A stretch of 64,000 nt of DNA from an uncultured SAR116 cluster alpha proteobacterium (GTDB lineage: Bacteria; Pseudomonadota; Alphaproteobacteria; Puniceispirillales; Marisalimonadaceae): NCBI GenBank assembly GCA_902530325.1, contig CACAAB010000002.1:1-64000 (forward strand), read 5' to 3'. The notes beneath the pieces were generated by a model. The model made no database searches, was not told where the DNA came from, and was given only the letters and a program-made list of their open reading frames with translations. Positions 18,171 to 25,875 of this stretch are shown here, piece by piece (the stretch's first letter is position 1; each line of letters begins with the position of its first letter). Position numbers and translations under genes: made by a program.

Positions 18171-19085
18171 TTATTTCATTTTGTGCAAATAAGTTGTGTC
18201 GTATTTTTTAGATAAATATTCCCCAGCAATAATTTTATCTTTTTTTGATATCACTGTGTCATATTGTGGATTAAAGAAAAAAGGTATAGAAAATCTTTCT
18301 TTGTTATTTCCATATACGCGATGAGGTGTAGCCTTTATTTTTTTCTTGGACCAAAATTCTAACATATCTCCAAAATTTACTATTACCTCCCCTTCCTCAG
18401 GAGTAACTAATTCCCACTCATTTGAAGGATTTTTAATTTCAAGTCCAGGATTGTTATCTGTTAACAAAATTGTCAAACAACCATAATCAGTATGAGGTGC
18501 TATACCATAATCTTTGTTTGATAATATTGACTCCCTAGGTGGAAAATAGTTACATCTCAGCAAAGACATTGGATTTTCAAATTTATTTCTAAAAAAATTT
18601 TCAGATAAGTCTAATGAGCACTCAATAAATGATAAAACATTCATCCCAATTTTAGTACATAGATCATAATAATTATTAACATTATTTTCAAATAACGGTA
18701 ATTGTTCAGGCCAAAGGTTTTTAGAGTAGTATGTTAAGTCTATAAATTTTTCTTTAGGTTTTTGATGAGGACCAGTATCAAAAATTTCTTTGTAATCTGG
18801 GTTATATTCTGGGTTAACTTGTTCTCCTTTTGGAGCACCCCATCCTCTATTAGATGAGGTTAAATTCATATTAACTTTATTTTTTTCTTCAAACGGAAGG
18901 TCAAAAAAAGCTTTATAAGTTTTTAAGATGTTATTTTTAACTTTCTTATCTATAGGTGTGTTTTTTAATAGCAAAAAACCATAATGAGAAATAGCGTAAT
19001 TAAATTTGTCTAACTCTTCCTTAAAAGACACATTTAGTTGATTTGAAATTATCTCATAATCTATTTTTGGTATTGTTAATTGCAT
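18171..19085 (-). CDS. 2-oxoglutarate/Fe(II)-dependent oxygenase (isopenicillin N synthase-like)
   Basis: A 304-residue non-haem iron oxygenase. The iron ligands are readable as His198, Asp200 and His255, and the 2-oxoglutarate-binding RxS is Arg264/Ser266. It has the N-terminal DIOX_N-type half (SHYGFLLLKN) and the catalytic jelly-roll half expected for this family. It diverges from the MaoC gene across about 110 bases that contain a 16-base AT palindrome. Family members hydroxylate or desaturate small molecules; the substrate is unknown. Confidence 0.88.
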   Translation of the reverse strand: MQLTIPKIDYEIISNQLNVSFKEELDKFNYAISHYGFLLLKNTPIDKKVKNNILKTYKAFFDLPFEEKNKVNMNLTSSNRGWGAPKGEQVNPEYNPDYKEIFDTGPHQKPKEKFIDLTYYSKNLWPEQLPLFENNVNNYYDLCTKIGMNVLSFIECSLDLSENFFRNKFENPMSLLRCNYFPPRESILSNKDYGIAPHTDYGCLTILLTDNNPGLEIKNPSNEWELVTPEEGEVIVNFGDMLEFWSKKKIKATPHRVYGNNKERFSIPFFFNPQYDTVISKKDKIIAGEYLSKKYDTTYLHKMK

Positions 19086-19136
19086 ATTAATAAAGTCATG
19101 ATAAATTTAAAAATTTCAAGATTTATACTTAGAATA

Positions 19137-19152
19137 TTATTTAATTAAATAA
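19137..19152. promoter_or_regulatory. 16-base palindrome between divergent genes
   Basis: TTATTTAATTAAATAA reads the same on both strands and lies midway between the divergent oxygenase and MaoC genes. It could be an operator for both, but it consists only of A and T in an AT-rich gap, so chance is a real explanation. Confidence 0.25.
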
Positions 19153-19197
19153 CTTTAAGTGTATATTAAATTAAGAAAATAATAAAAGGTGTTTGAA

Positions 19198-19656
19198 ATG
19201 ATTGTTATAGATAATCCTTCTGAAATAAAAAATTTTATAAATAAGCCTCTTACTCCTAGTGAATGGTATCATGTTACACAAGAGAAAATAAATAAATTTG
19301 CTGATGCCACATCTGATCATCAATGGATACATGTTGACGAAGAAAGAGCAAAAAAAGAAATGCCTGATGGGAAAACAATTGCGCATGGATATTATATGGT
19401 CTCTCTTCTTCCAAAATTAGCTGCTCAAAATGCACAAATACAAAACACATCCAAAACCCTTAATTATGGGTCTGACAAAGTAAGATTTATTAACATGGTT
19501 AAAGTAGATTCTCAAGTTAGATTAAATAGAACAATAATTTCTTGCGAGAAAATGAAAAATGGGGGCTATAGAGTAGTAAATAAATGTGAATTAGAAATTA
19601 AAGATGAGATTAAACCTGCTTTTATTGCAGAAACAATATCATTAGTATTCCCATAA
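19198..19656 (+). CDS. MaoC-like (R)-specific enoyl-CoA hydratase
   Basis: A 152-residue single hotdog-domain hydratase. The active-site pattern Asp-x4-His is visible in SDHQWIHVD (residues about 41-49), with HGYYMVSLLP following. An in-frame GTG at 19189 could add three residues, but AAAAGG lies about eight bases before the ATG at 19198, so the ATG is preferred. Such enzymes hydrate trans-2-enoyl-CoA to (R)-3-hydroxyacyl-CoA. It lies 15 bases before the quinone-reductase-like gene and is probably in one unit with it. Confidence 0.85.
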   Translation: MIVIDNPSEIKNFINKPLTPSEWYHVTQEKINKFADATSDHQWIHVDEERAKKEMPDGKTIAHGYYMVSLLPKLAAQNAQIQNTSKTLNYGSDKVRFINMVKVDSQVRLNRTIISCEKMKNGGYRVVNKCELEIKDEIKPAFIAETISLVFP

Positions 19657-19671
19657 ATTAAAGGATATAAA

Positions 19672-20640
19672 ATGAAAGCTATAGTCTGTAACGATTTTGG
19701 TCCAATAAAAAATATTAAGTACATGGATGTAGAAAATCCTGAAATTGATGATGAAAGTATTCTGATTAGTGTAAGATCTGTTGGTGTAAATTTTCCTGAT
19801 GGTCTCCTTGTTCAAGGAAAGTATCAATTGAAACCAGAAACACCTTTTATTCCAGGCATGGAAGTCTCCGGTGAAATAATAGAACTTGGATCAAAAGTTG
19901 TAGATTTTAAAATTGGTGATCGGGTTGCTGGCTTATCAAGACTTAGTGGATATGCTGAAAAAGCAGCAGTGAAATTTTCGTCTGTATTTAAAATTCCAGA
20001 TAGCATGTCATTTGATGATTCTTGCGCTTTATTATGTGCTTATGGAACATCCCATTATGCACTAAAACAGAGAGGTCAATTAAAAAAAGATGAAACTCTA
20101 GTTGTATTAGGTGCATCAGGTTCAACTGGAATTGCAGCCATTCAAATTGGTAAAATAATGGGTGCAAAAGTAATTGCTGTCGCCTCAAATGCTGAAAAAC
20201 AAAAAATAGCAAAAGATAGTGGAGCAGATCTTGCAATTGGATATGATAATCTAAAAGAAAATTTAAAAGAAATTTCAAATGGCAATGGAATTGATGTTAT
20301 TTTCGACCCAGTCGGTGGAGACACTTTTGACACAATTGCAAGAACTATGGCCAGAAAAGGTAGATTATTAGTGATCGGATTTGCTTCTGGGTCAATACCA
20401 AAATTAGCTGTAAACCTGGCCTTAGTAAAAGAGTTCAGTGTAGTAGGTGTTTTTTGGGGTGCATTTACTAGAGCTGAACCAGATGAATATAAGTTAAATA
20501 TGATTGAATTATTTGATTGGTACCAAAAAGGATTTTTAAAACCTTTAATAGAAGAAAGTCACCCTTTATCAAAAGCAGCTTCAGTTTTAGAAAAAATTCT
20601 TGATAGAGGTTCAAAAGGAAAAATTACTTTAAATCCATAA
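19672..20640 (+). CDS. NADPH:quinone oxidoreductase-like medium-chain reductase
   Basis: A 322-residue zinc-less medium-chain dehydrogenase/reductase. The cofactor loop GASGSTG lies near residue 146, followed by IQIGKIMGAKVIAVA, as in QOR and related enoyl reductases. An AAAGGA ribosome-binding site precedes the ATG. It follows the MaoC hydratase directly and ends three bases from the convergent znuB. It may reduce an enoyl thioester or quinone; nothing in the sequence selects between them. Confidence 0.86.
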   Translation: MKAIVCNDFGPIKNIKYMDVENPEIDDESILISVRSVGVNFPDGLLVQGKYQLKPETPFIPGMEVSGEIIELGSKVVDFKIGDRVAGLSRLSGYAEKAAVKFSSVFKIPDSMSFDDSCALLCAYGTSHYALKQRGQLKKDETLVVLGASGSTGIAAIQIGKIMGAKVIAVASNAEKQKIAKDSGADLAIGYDNLKENLKEISNGNGIDVIFDPVGGDTFDTIARTMARKGRLLVIGFASGSIPKLAVNLALVKEFSVVGVFWGAFTRAEPDEYKLNMIELFDWYQKGFLKPLIEESHPLSKAASVLEKILDRGSKGKITLNP

Positions 20641-20643
20641 TTT

Positions 20644-21471
20644 TTACTCTTTTTTTAAAAATATACCAAACATATGTGACAAGAAAAATAATATTGAACC
20701 AACTACTACAATAGATGGACCAGAGGGCAAATCCATTTCTACAGATAAATAAATTCCAAAAATCACAGAAAAAATTCCAATTACAGTTGAAACAATAACC
20801 ATCGCTTCAGGTGAATTTACCAACCTTCTTGCTGTTGCTGCAGGTATTATTAACATTGCTGTAATTAACAATAACCCTATAATTTGAAGAGATAATGCAA
20901 CAACAATAGTCATAATTGTTGTTAATAGCACATTAACATATAATGGGTTTATACCTTCAGATTTTGCTAAATCTTCATCAAGGGTAACTAAAACTAAGGA
21001 TGACCAATTAGATAAAATTAATGTAATGGCTATTATTACCCCAATATACATTCCCAATATATCTGCTGAACTAACCGTAAGTATATCACCGAATAAAAAA
21101 GCATGTAGGTCAATTTTAATTTTATTAAAAGAAATAACTATAATTCCAATTGCTAACGCAAAATGAGCTATCACACCCAGAAGAGTATCTGATGATAAAG
21201 ATTTACTTTGTTGTAACCACAAAAATAAAATACCAAAAATTAAACAAACAAAAACAACACCAAAGTTAATGCCAATTCCTAACAAAATTCCAATGCCAGC
21301 ACCTAGTAAAGAGCTGTGAGCAATAGATTCACCATAATATGACAATCTTCTCCAAACAACAAAACATCCAACAAGACCAGAGACTAATGCTACTGCAATA
21401 CCAGCTATTATACCCCTAATTATAAACGGATCAGTGATGATTTTCTCCAAGTGAATTGTTATTTTTTTCAT
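20644..21471 (-). CDS. znuB: Zinc ABC transporter permease ZnuB
   Basis: About 275 residues and strongly hydrophobic, with seven or eight membrane-spanning segments typical of the ABC-3 (ZnuB/TroC) permease family. The GESIAHSSLLGAGIG stretch is the cytoplasmic-loop signature of zinc/manganese permeases. The open frame extends upstream to 21552, but the ATG at 21471 (MKKITIHL) matches the family start and overlaps the znuC gene by 41 bases, indicating coupling. It forms the channel of the zinc importer with ZnuC and the divergently encoded ZnuA. Confidence 0.9.
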   Translation of the reverse strand: MKKITIHLEKIITDPFIIRGIIAGIAVALVSGLVGCFVVWRRLSYYGESIAHSSLLGAGIGILLGIGINFGVVFVCLIFGILFLWLQQSKSLSSDTLLGVIAHFALAIGIIVISFNKIKIDLHAFLFGDILTVSSADILGMYIGVIIAITLILSNWSSLVLVTLDEDLAKSEGINPLYVNVLLTTIMTIVVALSLQIIGLLLITAMLIIPAATARRLVNSPEAMVIVSTVIGIFSVIFGIYLSVEMDLPSGPSIVVVGSILFFLSHMFGIFLKKE

Positions 21472-22177
21472 AATTTTCTTTGTTGGCATGTTGATAAACT
21501 GCCATAACTTCTGCCATATCTTTTCCGAACATTGATAAAAATTCAGGATCATTTGCTATTTGTTGTGGTTGACCACAACAGCATATATGATTTGAGAGAC
21601 ATATAACTTGTTTTGTTGACACCATTACCAAATGCAAATCATGAGAAACCATTAATATGCTCAACTCTCTTTTTGAATAAATTTTTTGTAAAAGTTTATA
21701 AAAATGCATTTGACCAGAAACATCTAAATTTTGAGCTGGCTCATCCAATATTAATACATCAGGGTTGTTTAATAAGCTTCTTGCAAGAAGAACTCTTTGC
21801 ATTTCACCACCAGATAAAATAGTTAATTGCTTATCTAATATGTTTTCAATTTGCGTTTCTAAAATTACTTTTTGTAAAGAAATTTTATCAAATTTTTTCT
21901 TTAAGGTAATGAATTTCTGTACTTTTATTGGAATAGTTTTGATTATATCTAAGTTTTGAGGCATGTAACCTAACTTAAGATTAGGTTTTCTTTTTATAAT
22001 TCCTGAATTTGGTTGATAGAATCCCATTATACATTTTAAAAGCATAGACTTTCCTGCACCATTAGGGCCTATTATGGTAATGAAATCATTTTTGTTAATT
22101 TGAATGCTAACGTCTTTCAGAATTGTTTTTCCAGATTTTGAAACGTTAACGTCAGTGGCTGAGATTAATGAATTCAT
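21431..22177 (-). CDS. znuC: Zinc ABC transporter ATP-binding protein ZnuC
   Basis: A 248-residue ABC ATPase. Walker A GPNGAGKS is at 37-44, the signature LSGGEMQ begins at 121, Walker B VLILDEP begins at 141, and the switch histidine is in MVSHDLHLV. The C-terminal segment with CCGQP and histidines resembles metal-type ATPases. It is the first gene of the znuCB unit and diverges from znuA with a Zur-box-like palindrome between them, so zinc repression is likely. Confidence 0.92.
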   Translation of the reverse strand: MNSLISATDVNVSKSGKTILKDVSIQINKNDFITIIGPNGAGKSMLLKCIMGFYQPNSGIIKRKPNLKLGYMPQNLDIIKTIPIKVQKFITLKKKFDKISLQKVILETQIENILDKQLTILSGGEMQRVLLARSLLNNPDVLILDEPAQNLDVSGQMHFYKLLQKIYSKRELSILMVSHDLHLVMVSTKQVICLSNHICCCGQPQQIANDPEFLSMFGKDMAEVMAVYQHANKENYEKNNNSLGENHH

Positions 22178-22289
22178 TCACAACTTTCAAAAATTAAAAT
22201 AGTTAATTGAATATGCATTTTAATAAATTAAACAATCTATACAATATTATTCTTGACACTAATAGTTTAGATTAATAAAAGTAGATGTT

Positions 22290-22306
22290 ATGTTATATCA
22301 TTACAT
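22290..22306. promoter_or_regulatory. Putative Zur operator
   Basis: The interrupted palindrome ATGTTAT-ATC-ATTACAT (arms match at six of seven positions) lies between divergent znuC and znuA. It resembles the GTTATGTTATA-type Zur boxes of alphaproteobacteria. A TTGACA sits about 30 bases upstream of the site at 22253-22258. Because the palindrome covers the first possible ATG of the znuA frame, it also supports the downstream start at 22335. No zur gene is in the window. Confidence 0.6.
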
Positions 22307-22334
22307 TAATGCAAGATTTTTTTTGAGGTTCAGT

Positions 22335-23492
22335 ATGGCTAAACTATTAATAATATTAACAACAATTTTATTTGCACAATTCAAGGCCATTGCCTCTGAA
22401 ACCAAAGGAGTAATAACAACTATACAACCTATAAACTCTCTTGTAAGTGCAGTCATTGGAAATACTGGAAAAACTATTTCATTAATACCTGCTGAAATAT
22501 CACCTCATGAATTTAAACTTAAGCCATCAGACGTTAAAAAAATGCAAGATGGCAACATCATATTTTACATATCAAGCCATCTTGAGAGTAATGTTGTAAA
22601 AGTTTTCGATAATCTTCCCAAAAATATAAAAATCATTAACCTTATGGAAGAAACTGGAATCAAACATCTTACTATAAGAGATAATGAAGCATGGGAAAGA
22701 CATGATCACCACCATGGTCATGGTGAGCATGTTGATCATGATAAACACGACAAAAAGCATGATGACCATGACAAAAAGCATGACGACCATGATCATGATA
22801 AACATGCAAAAAAACACGATGATCATGATCATGATAAACACGAAAAAAAGCATGATGACCATGAGAAGCACAGTAAAAAACATGATGATCATGATCATGA
22901 TAAACACGACAAAAAACATGACGACCATGATCATGATAAACATGCAAAAAAACACGATGATCATGATGACCACGAAATGAAGGATGATGTTCACATTTGG
23001 TTAAGTCCTGAAAATGCTGTCAAAATTATAAATAAAGTTAATAAAGAGTTGAGTTTGTACTATCCCCAAAATGCAAAAATCTATGATGAAAACTCAAAGA
23101 TAATGATCGACAAGATTAATAAGTTAAAGACGGAACTTGATAAGGAATTAGCTCCGATAAAAGACAAACCGTATGTTGTATTTCATGATGCATATCAGTA
23201 TTTTGAGAAGGCATTTGGACTTAATGCGGTTGGATCTGTTGCATTAGAAGGTGATATTGCTTCATCACCAAAACAAGTTTCATACATCAAAGAAAAAATT
23301 GTTAAACTAAAAGCTTCATGTGTATTTCAGGAACCTCAATTTGATAGTAAATTAGTTAAAATTGTAGTTGAAGGTACAAATGCACAAATAGGAATCCTTG
23401 ATCCGCTGGGTGTTGGCATCAAAGATGAAAAAGATTTTTATTTACAATTATTAAGAAACATGGCTAAAAGTCTTAAGGATTGCTTAGGATAA
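22335..23492 (+). CDS. znuA: Zinc-binding periplasmic protein ZnuA with expanded His/Asp loop
   Basis: About 385 residues from the ATG at 22335, which has GAGG seven bases upstream and opens a signal peptide (AKLLIILTTILFAQF). The frame is open from 22290, but that ATG lies in the Zur-like box. Zinc ligands appear as SPHEFKLKPSD, VHIWLSPENA, VFHDAYQYF and the late Asp in ILDPLG. Between the first two lies a charged loop rich in His, Asp and Lys, about residues 123-216, much longer than usual. It captures periplasmic zinc for ZnuBC, and the loop probably buffers zinc. Confidence 0.93.
   Translation: MAKLLIILTTILFAQFKAIASETKGVITTIQPINSLVSAVIGNTGKTISLIPAEISPHEFKLKPSDVKKMQDGNIIFYISSHLESNVVKVFDNLPKNIKIINLMEETGIKHLTIRDNEAWERHDHHHGHGEHVDHDKHDKKHDDHDKKHDDHDHDKHAKKHDDHDHDKHEKKHDDHEKHSKKHDDHDHDKHDKKHDDHDHDKHAKKHDDHDDHEMKDDVHIWLSPENAVKIINKVNKELSLYYPQNAKIYDENSKIMIDKINKLKTELDKELAPIKDKPYVVFHDAYQYFEKAFGLNAVGSVALEGDIASSPKQVSYIKEKIVKLKASCVFQEPQFDSKLVKIVVEGTNAQIGILDPLGVGIKDEKDFYLQLLRNMAKSLKDCLG
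22701..22980 (+). repeat. Tandem His/Asp-rich coding repeats in znuA
   Basis: This stretch encodes repeats of the HDDHDHDKH type. A 51-base segment beginning catgacgaccatgatc is identical at 22779-22829 and 22917-22967, an offset of 138 bases (46 codons). The duplication therefore stays in frame. GATCATGATC-type units are self-complementary, which produces meaningless open frames on the other strand. Confidence 0.9.
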
Positions 23493-23501
23493 TAGTTATT
23501 A

Positions 23502-24143
23502 ATGCTAACATGTGAAAATATTTCGTTTGATATTGACGGACAAAAATTATTTTCAAACATCAGTTTAAATATACAACCACGGAAGGACCTTTTGATAACT
23601 GGTCCTTCTGGAGTTGGTAAAACAACCTTACTTAGTATTTTATGCGGTATTCAAAAACCAACCACTGGTAAAATAACTTATAATAGTATTGACCTTTATA
23701 ATTTACCTGAAAACAAAATAGATGAATTTAGAGGTAAAAATCTTGGTGTGGTTTTTCAAAATTTTAACTTAATTAATACATTCACTGTTAAACAAAACTT
23801 AGAAATTGTTGTGAGTGCTACTGATACAAAAAAATCCATTCCATTTTTTAACATTTTGGATAGAGTTGGACTAGCGAACAAATCACATATAAAAGTTGCA
23901 AATTTAAGCATTGGTGAAAAACAAAGACTTGCGGTGGCGCGTGCATTTGTCGGGGATCCAAAATGGGTTTTTTGTGATGAACCAACTTCATCATTAGACG
24001 ATAAAAATGCTGATATTATTGCTAATTTGATAAAAGATGAAAGCTTGCGTTGTAAAGCTTCACTGGTGCTTATAACACATGATAATCGTATACAATCTTT
24101 AATAAATTTCTCTAAAATTTTAAAATTAGGAGATGAGTTATAA
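23502..24143 (+). CDS. LolD/MacB-type ABC transporter ATP-binding protein
   Basis: A 213-residue ABC ATPase. Walker A GPSGVGKT is at 34-41, the signature LSIGE at 135-139, and Walker B with CDEP follows. This is the small LolD/FtsE-like subfamily that pairs with FtsX-type permeases and usually acts in export or lipoprotein and peptide release rather than import. It begins nine bases after znuA ends. An equivalent ATPase, permease and DUF3299 order lies in the zinc-responsive PA4063-PA4066 region of Pseudomonas aeruginosa. Confidence 0.88.
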   Translation: MLTCENISFDIDGQKLFSNISLNIQPRKDLLITGPSGVGKTTLLSILCGIQKPTTGKITYNSIDLYNLPENKIDEFRGKNLGVVFQNFNLINTFTVKQNLEIVVSATDTKKSIPFFNILDRVGLANKSHIKVANLSIGEKQRLAVARAFVGDPKWVFCDEPTSSLDDKNADIIANLIKDESLRCKASLVLITHDNRIQSLINFSKILKLGDEL

Positions 24144-24163
24144 ATATTTTTTATATATCTATT

Positions 24164-25312
24164 TTGTATCTAAAATCTAAACCTTTAAACTTTTTGCTGA
24201 GTGTATTTCTAATGATTGTGGGAATTACAATCATAACTGTGTCTATACTGGTAAATCAAGTTACCAAAGAAACTTTCAGTAAAAATAATCCAGGTTTAGA
24301 TGCTGTAGTTGGTGCAAAAGGAAGCCCCCTTCAATTGATATTATCTTCTATTCATCATATAGATATTCCTACTGGAAATATAAGCTATAAAAACGCTAGA
24401 AAAATTATTAAACACCCAGCAATTAAAAGTGCAATACCAATTTCATTGGGCGATAATTTTCAAAATTTTAGAATAGTTGGGACTAACAAAAGTTTTTTAG
24501 AGTTATATAAAGCAAATCTAATTTCAGGTACAGCCTGGTCACAACCAATGCAAGCTGTAATTGGTTATAATGTGTCTAAAATCACAAAATTAAAAATTAA
24601 CAAGTTTTTTGTTGGCTCACACGGCTTAGTTGACACCGGGGATGTTCATGCAGAACAACCTTATAAAGTTGTCGGTGTTTTAAAAAAAACTGGAACTATA
24701 TTAGACAATTTAATTTTAACAAGTTTAGATAGTGTCTGGAACTTACATTCTGTTACAAATAAAGATAAATTAGAGATTACTTCATTGTTATTAAAATACA
24801 AAAATAAGACTTCATCTTTCTCTTTTCCTCGTTTAATTAACAAAGGTACAAACATGCAAGCTGCCAGTCCTAGTTTTGAAATTTCAAAACTACTTAAACT
24901 TACTGGTAATGCTCATAGAATTGTTGATTACCTGAGTGTACTAATAACAATATTATCTTTCTTGGGAATCTTGTTCACTTTATTAAATAACATAAATGAA
25001 CGGAAATATGACTTAGCAGTGTTAAGAACACTTGGATTTTCAAGATGGAAATTATTTTCCATTATTTTATCAGAAGGAATGATTATTTCTATTTTAGGTA
25101 GTACTATTGGTCTAATGTTTGGATATATTGTATGTGAAAGCATGTACTATTTTTCTATTGTAGGTAGAAGCTTTGAACTGGGGCAGCTAAGTTTTTTAAA
25201 TGACTTACTTTTAATTTGGATAATCGTAAACATAATTGCCTTTATAACGTGCCTAGTTCCATGTATAAAAGTTTATAAGCAGAATATAAGATCTACTTTA
25301 TTAAATAGTTAA
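24164..25312 (+). CDS. FtsX/MacB-like ABC permease (start uncertain)
   Basis: A 382-residue permease with one N-terminal membrane segment, a periplasmic region and three C-terminal segments around NERKYDLAVLRTLGFSRW, the FtsX-domain signature. The first usable TTG (24164) has no ribosome-binding site and starts inside the first helix region. The frame is open back to 24137, encoding NIFYISILY before YLKSK, and AGGAG at 24128-24132 is seven bases before an ATA codon. The true start is therefore probably upstream, or a one-base error in the T run at 24147-24152 hides an ATG at 24133. It partners the preceding ATPase. Confidence 0.75.
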   Translation: MYLKSKPLNFLLSVFLMIVGITIITVSILVNQVTKETFSKNNPGLDAVVGAKGSPLQLILSSIHHIDIPTGNISYKNARKIIKHPAIKSAIPISLGDNFQNFRIVGTNKSFLELYKANLISGTAWSQPMQAVIGYNVSKITKLKINKFFVGSHGLVDTGDVHAEQPYKVVGVLKKTGTILDNLILTSLDSVWNLHSVTNKDKLEITSLLLKYKNKTSSFSFPRLINKGTNMQAASPSFEISKLLKLTGNAHRIVDYLSVLITILSFLGILFTLLNNINERKYDLAVLRTLGFSRWKLFSIILSEGMIISILGSTIGLMFGYIVCESMYYFSIVGRSFELGQLSFLNDLLLIWIIVNIIAFITCLVPCIKVYKQNIRSTLLNS

Positions 25313-25355
25313 AATTTATATATTTATGACGTAGATTTTATTGAAGGAGAAATTT

Positions 25356-25874
25356 TTGAATTTGAGATTTCTATTTATAATTGTTTTTACCTTTTTTTGT
25401 AATAAAGCATTTGGGTTTGAAAAATTTAACCTTAATGATATTGACCCTTATGAAAATATTATTGTAGAGGATATGTTTGAACCATTAAAAGTCACGGGAG
25501 ATGCTTTGCCATGGCAATTATTTGGTAAGACTAAAGAAGTAGAAGATTGTACCATTGATAAAGATGGTTTTGATTACTGTCTTATCAAACCAATTTATGA
25601 CGAAAAAATTAAAAAATATAATGGGGAAACTGTAACTATAATGGGATATATGTTTCCATTAGAAGAATCTGGAAAACAAAGAAAGTTTTTAATAGGACCG
25701 TACCCTTTAAGTTGTCCTTTTCACTACCACGTTGGGCCTTCTCAAGTGATTGAGATAAAATCAGATAATCCAGTTGATTTTTCATTTGATCCAATAACTA
25801 TTAAGGGCAAACTCAAGATAAAATTTAACGAGGAGACTGGTTCATTCTTTTATCTAGAAACTATTAAGTCTTAA
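25356..25874 (+). CDS. DUF3299 exported protein of the zinc cluster
   Basis: About 172 residues with an N-terminal signal peptide (LRFLFIIVFTFFCNKAFG) and the DUF3299 core with GYMFPLEESG and YPLSCPFHYH. The TTG at 25356 is chosen because AAGGAG lies six bases upstream; the frame is open from 25341. Conserved cysteine and histidines in CPFHYH could bind metal. It ends the znuA-ABC unit, the same order as in the zinc-regulated PA4063-PA4066 genes. Its precise role is unknown. It is probably periplasmic; no lipobox cysteine is evident directly after the signal. Confidence 0.78.
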   Translation: MNLRFLFIIVFTFFCNKAFGFEKFNLNDIDPYENIIVEDMFEPLKVTGDALPWQLFGKTKEVEDCTIDKDGFDYCLIKPIYDEKIKKYNGETVTIMGYMFPLEESGKQRKFLIGPYPLSCPFHYHVGPSQVIEIKSDNPVDFSFDPITIKGKLKIKFNEETGSFFYLETIKS

Positions 25875-25875
25875 T

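Noticed and set aside
22701-22980. CRISPR-like repeat spacing
   Set aside because: The repeats lie inside an in-frame coding region, are irregular, and have no unique spacers or cas genes.
22572-22994. Long histidine/methionine-rich open frames on the opposite strand and shifted frames within znuA
   Set aside because: They arise from the self-complementary GATCATGATC repeats of the znuA loop; no ribosome-binding site or family match.
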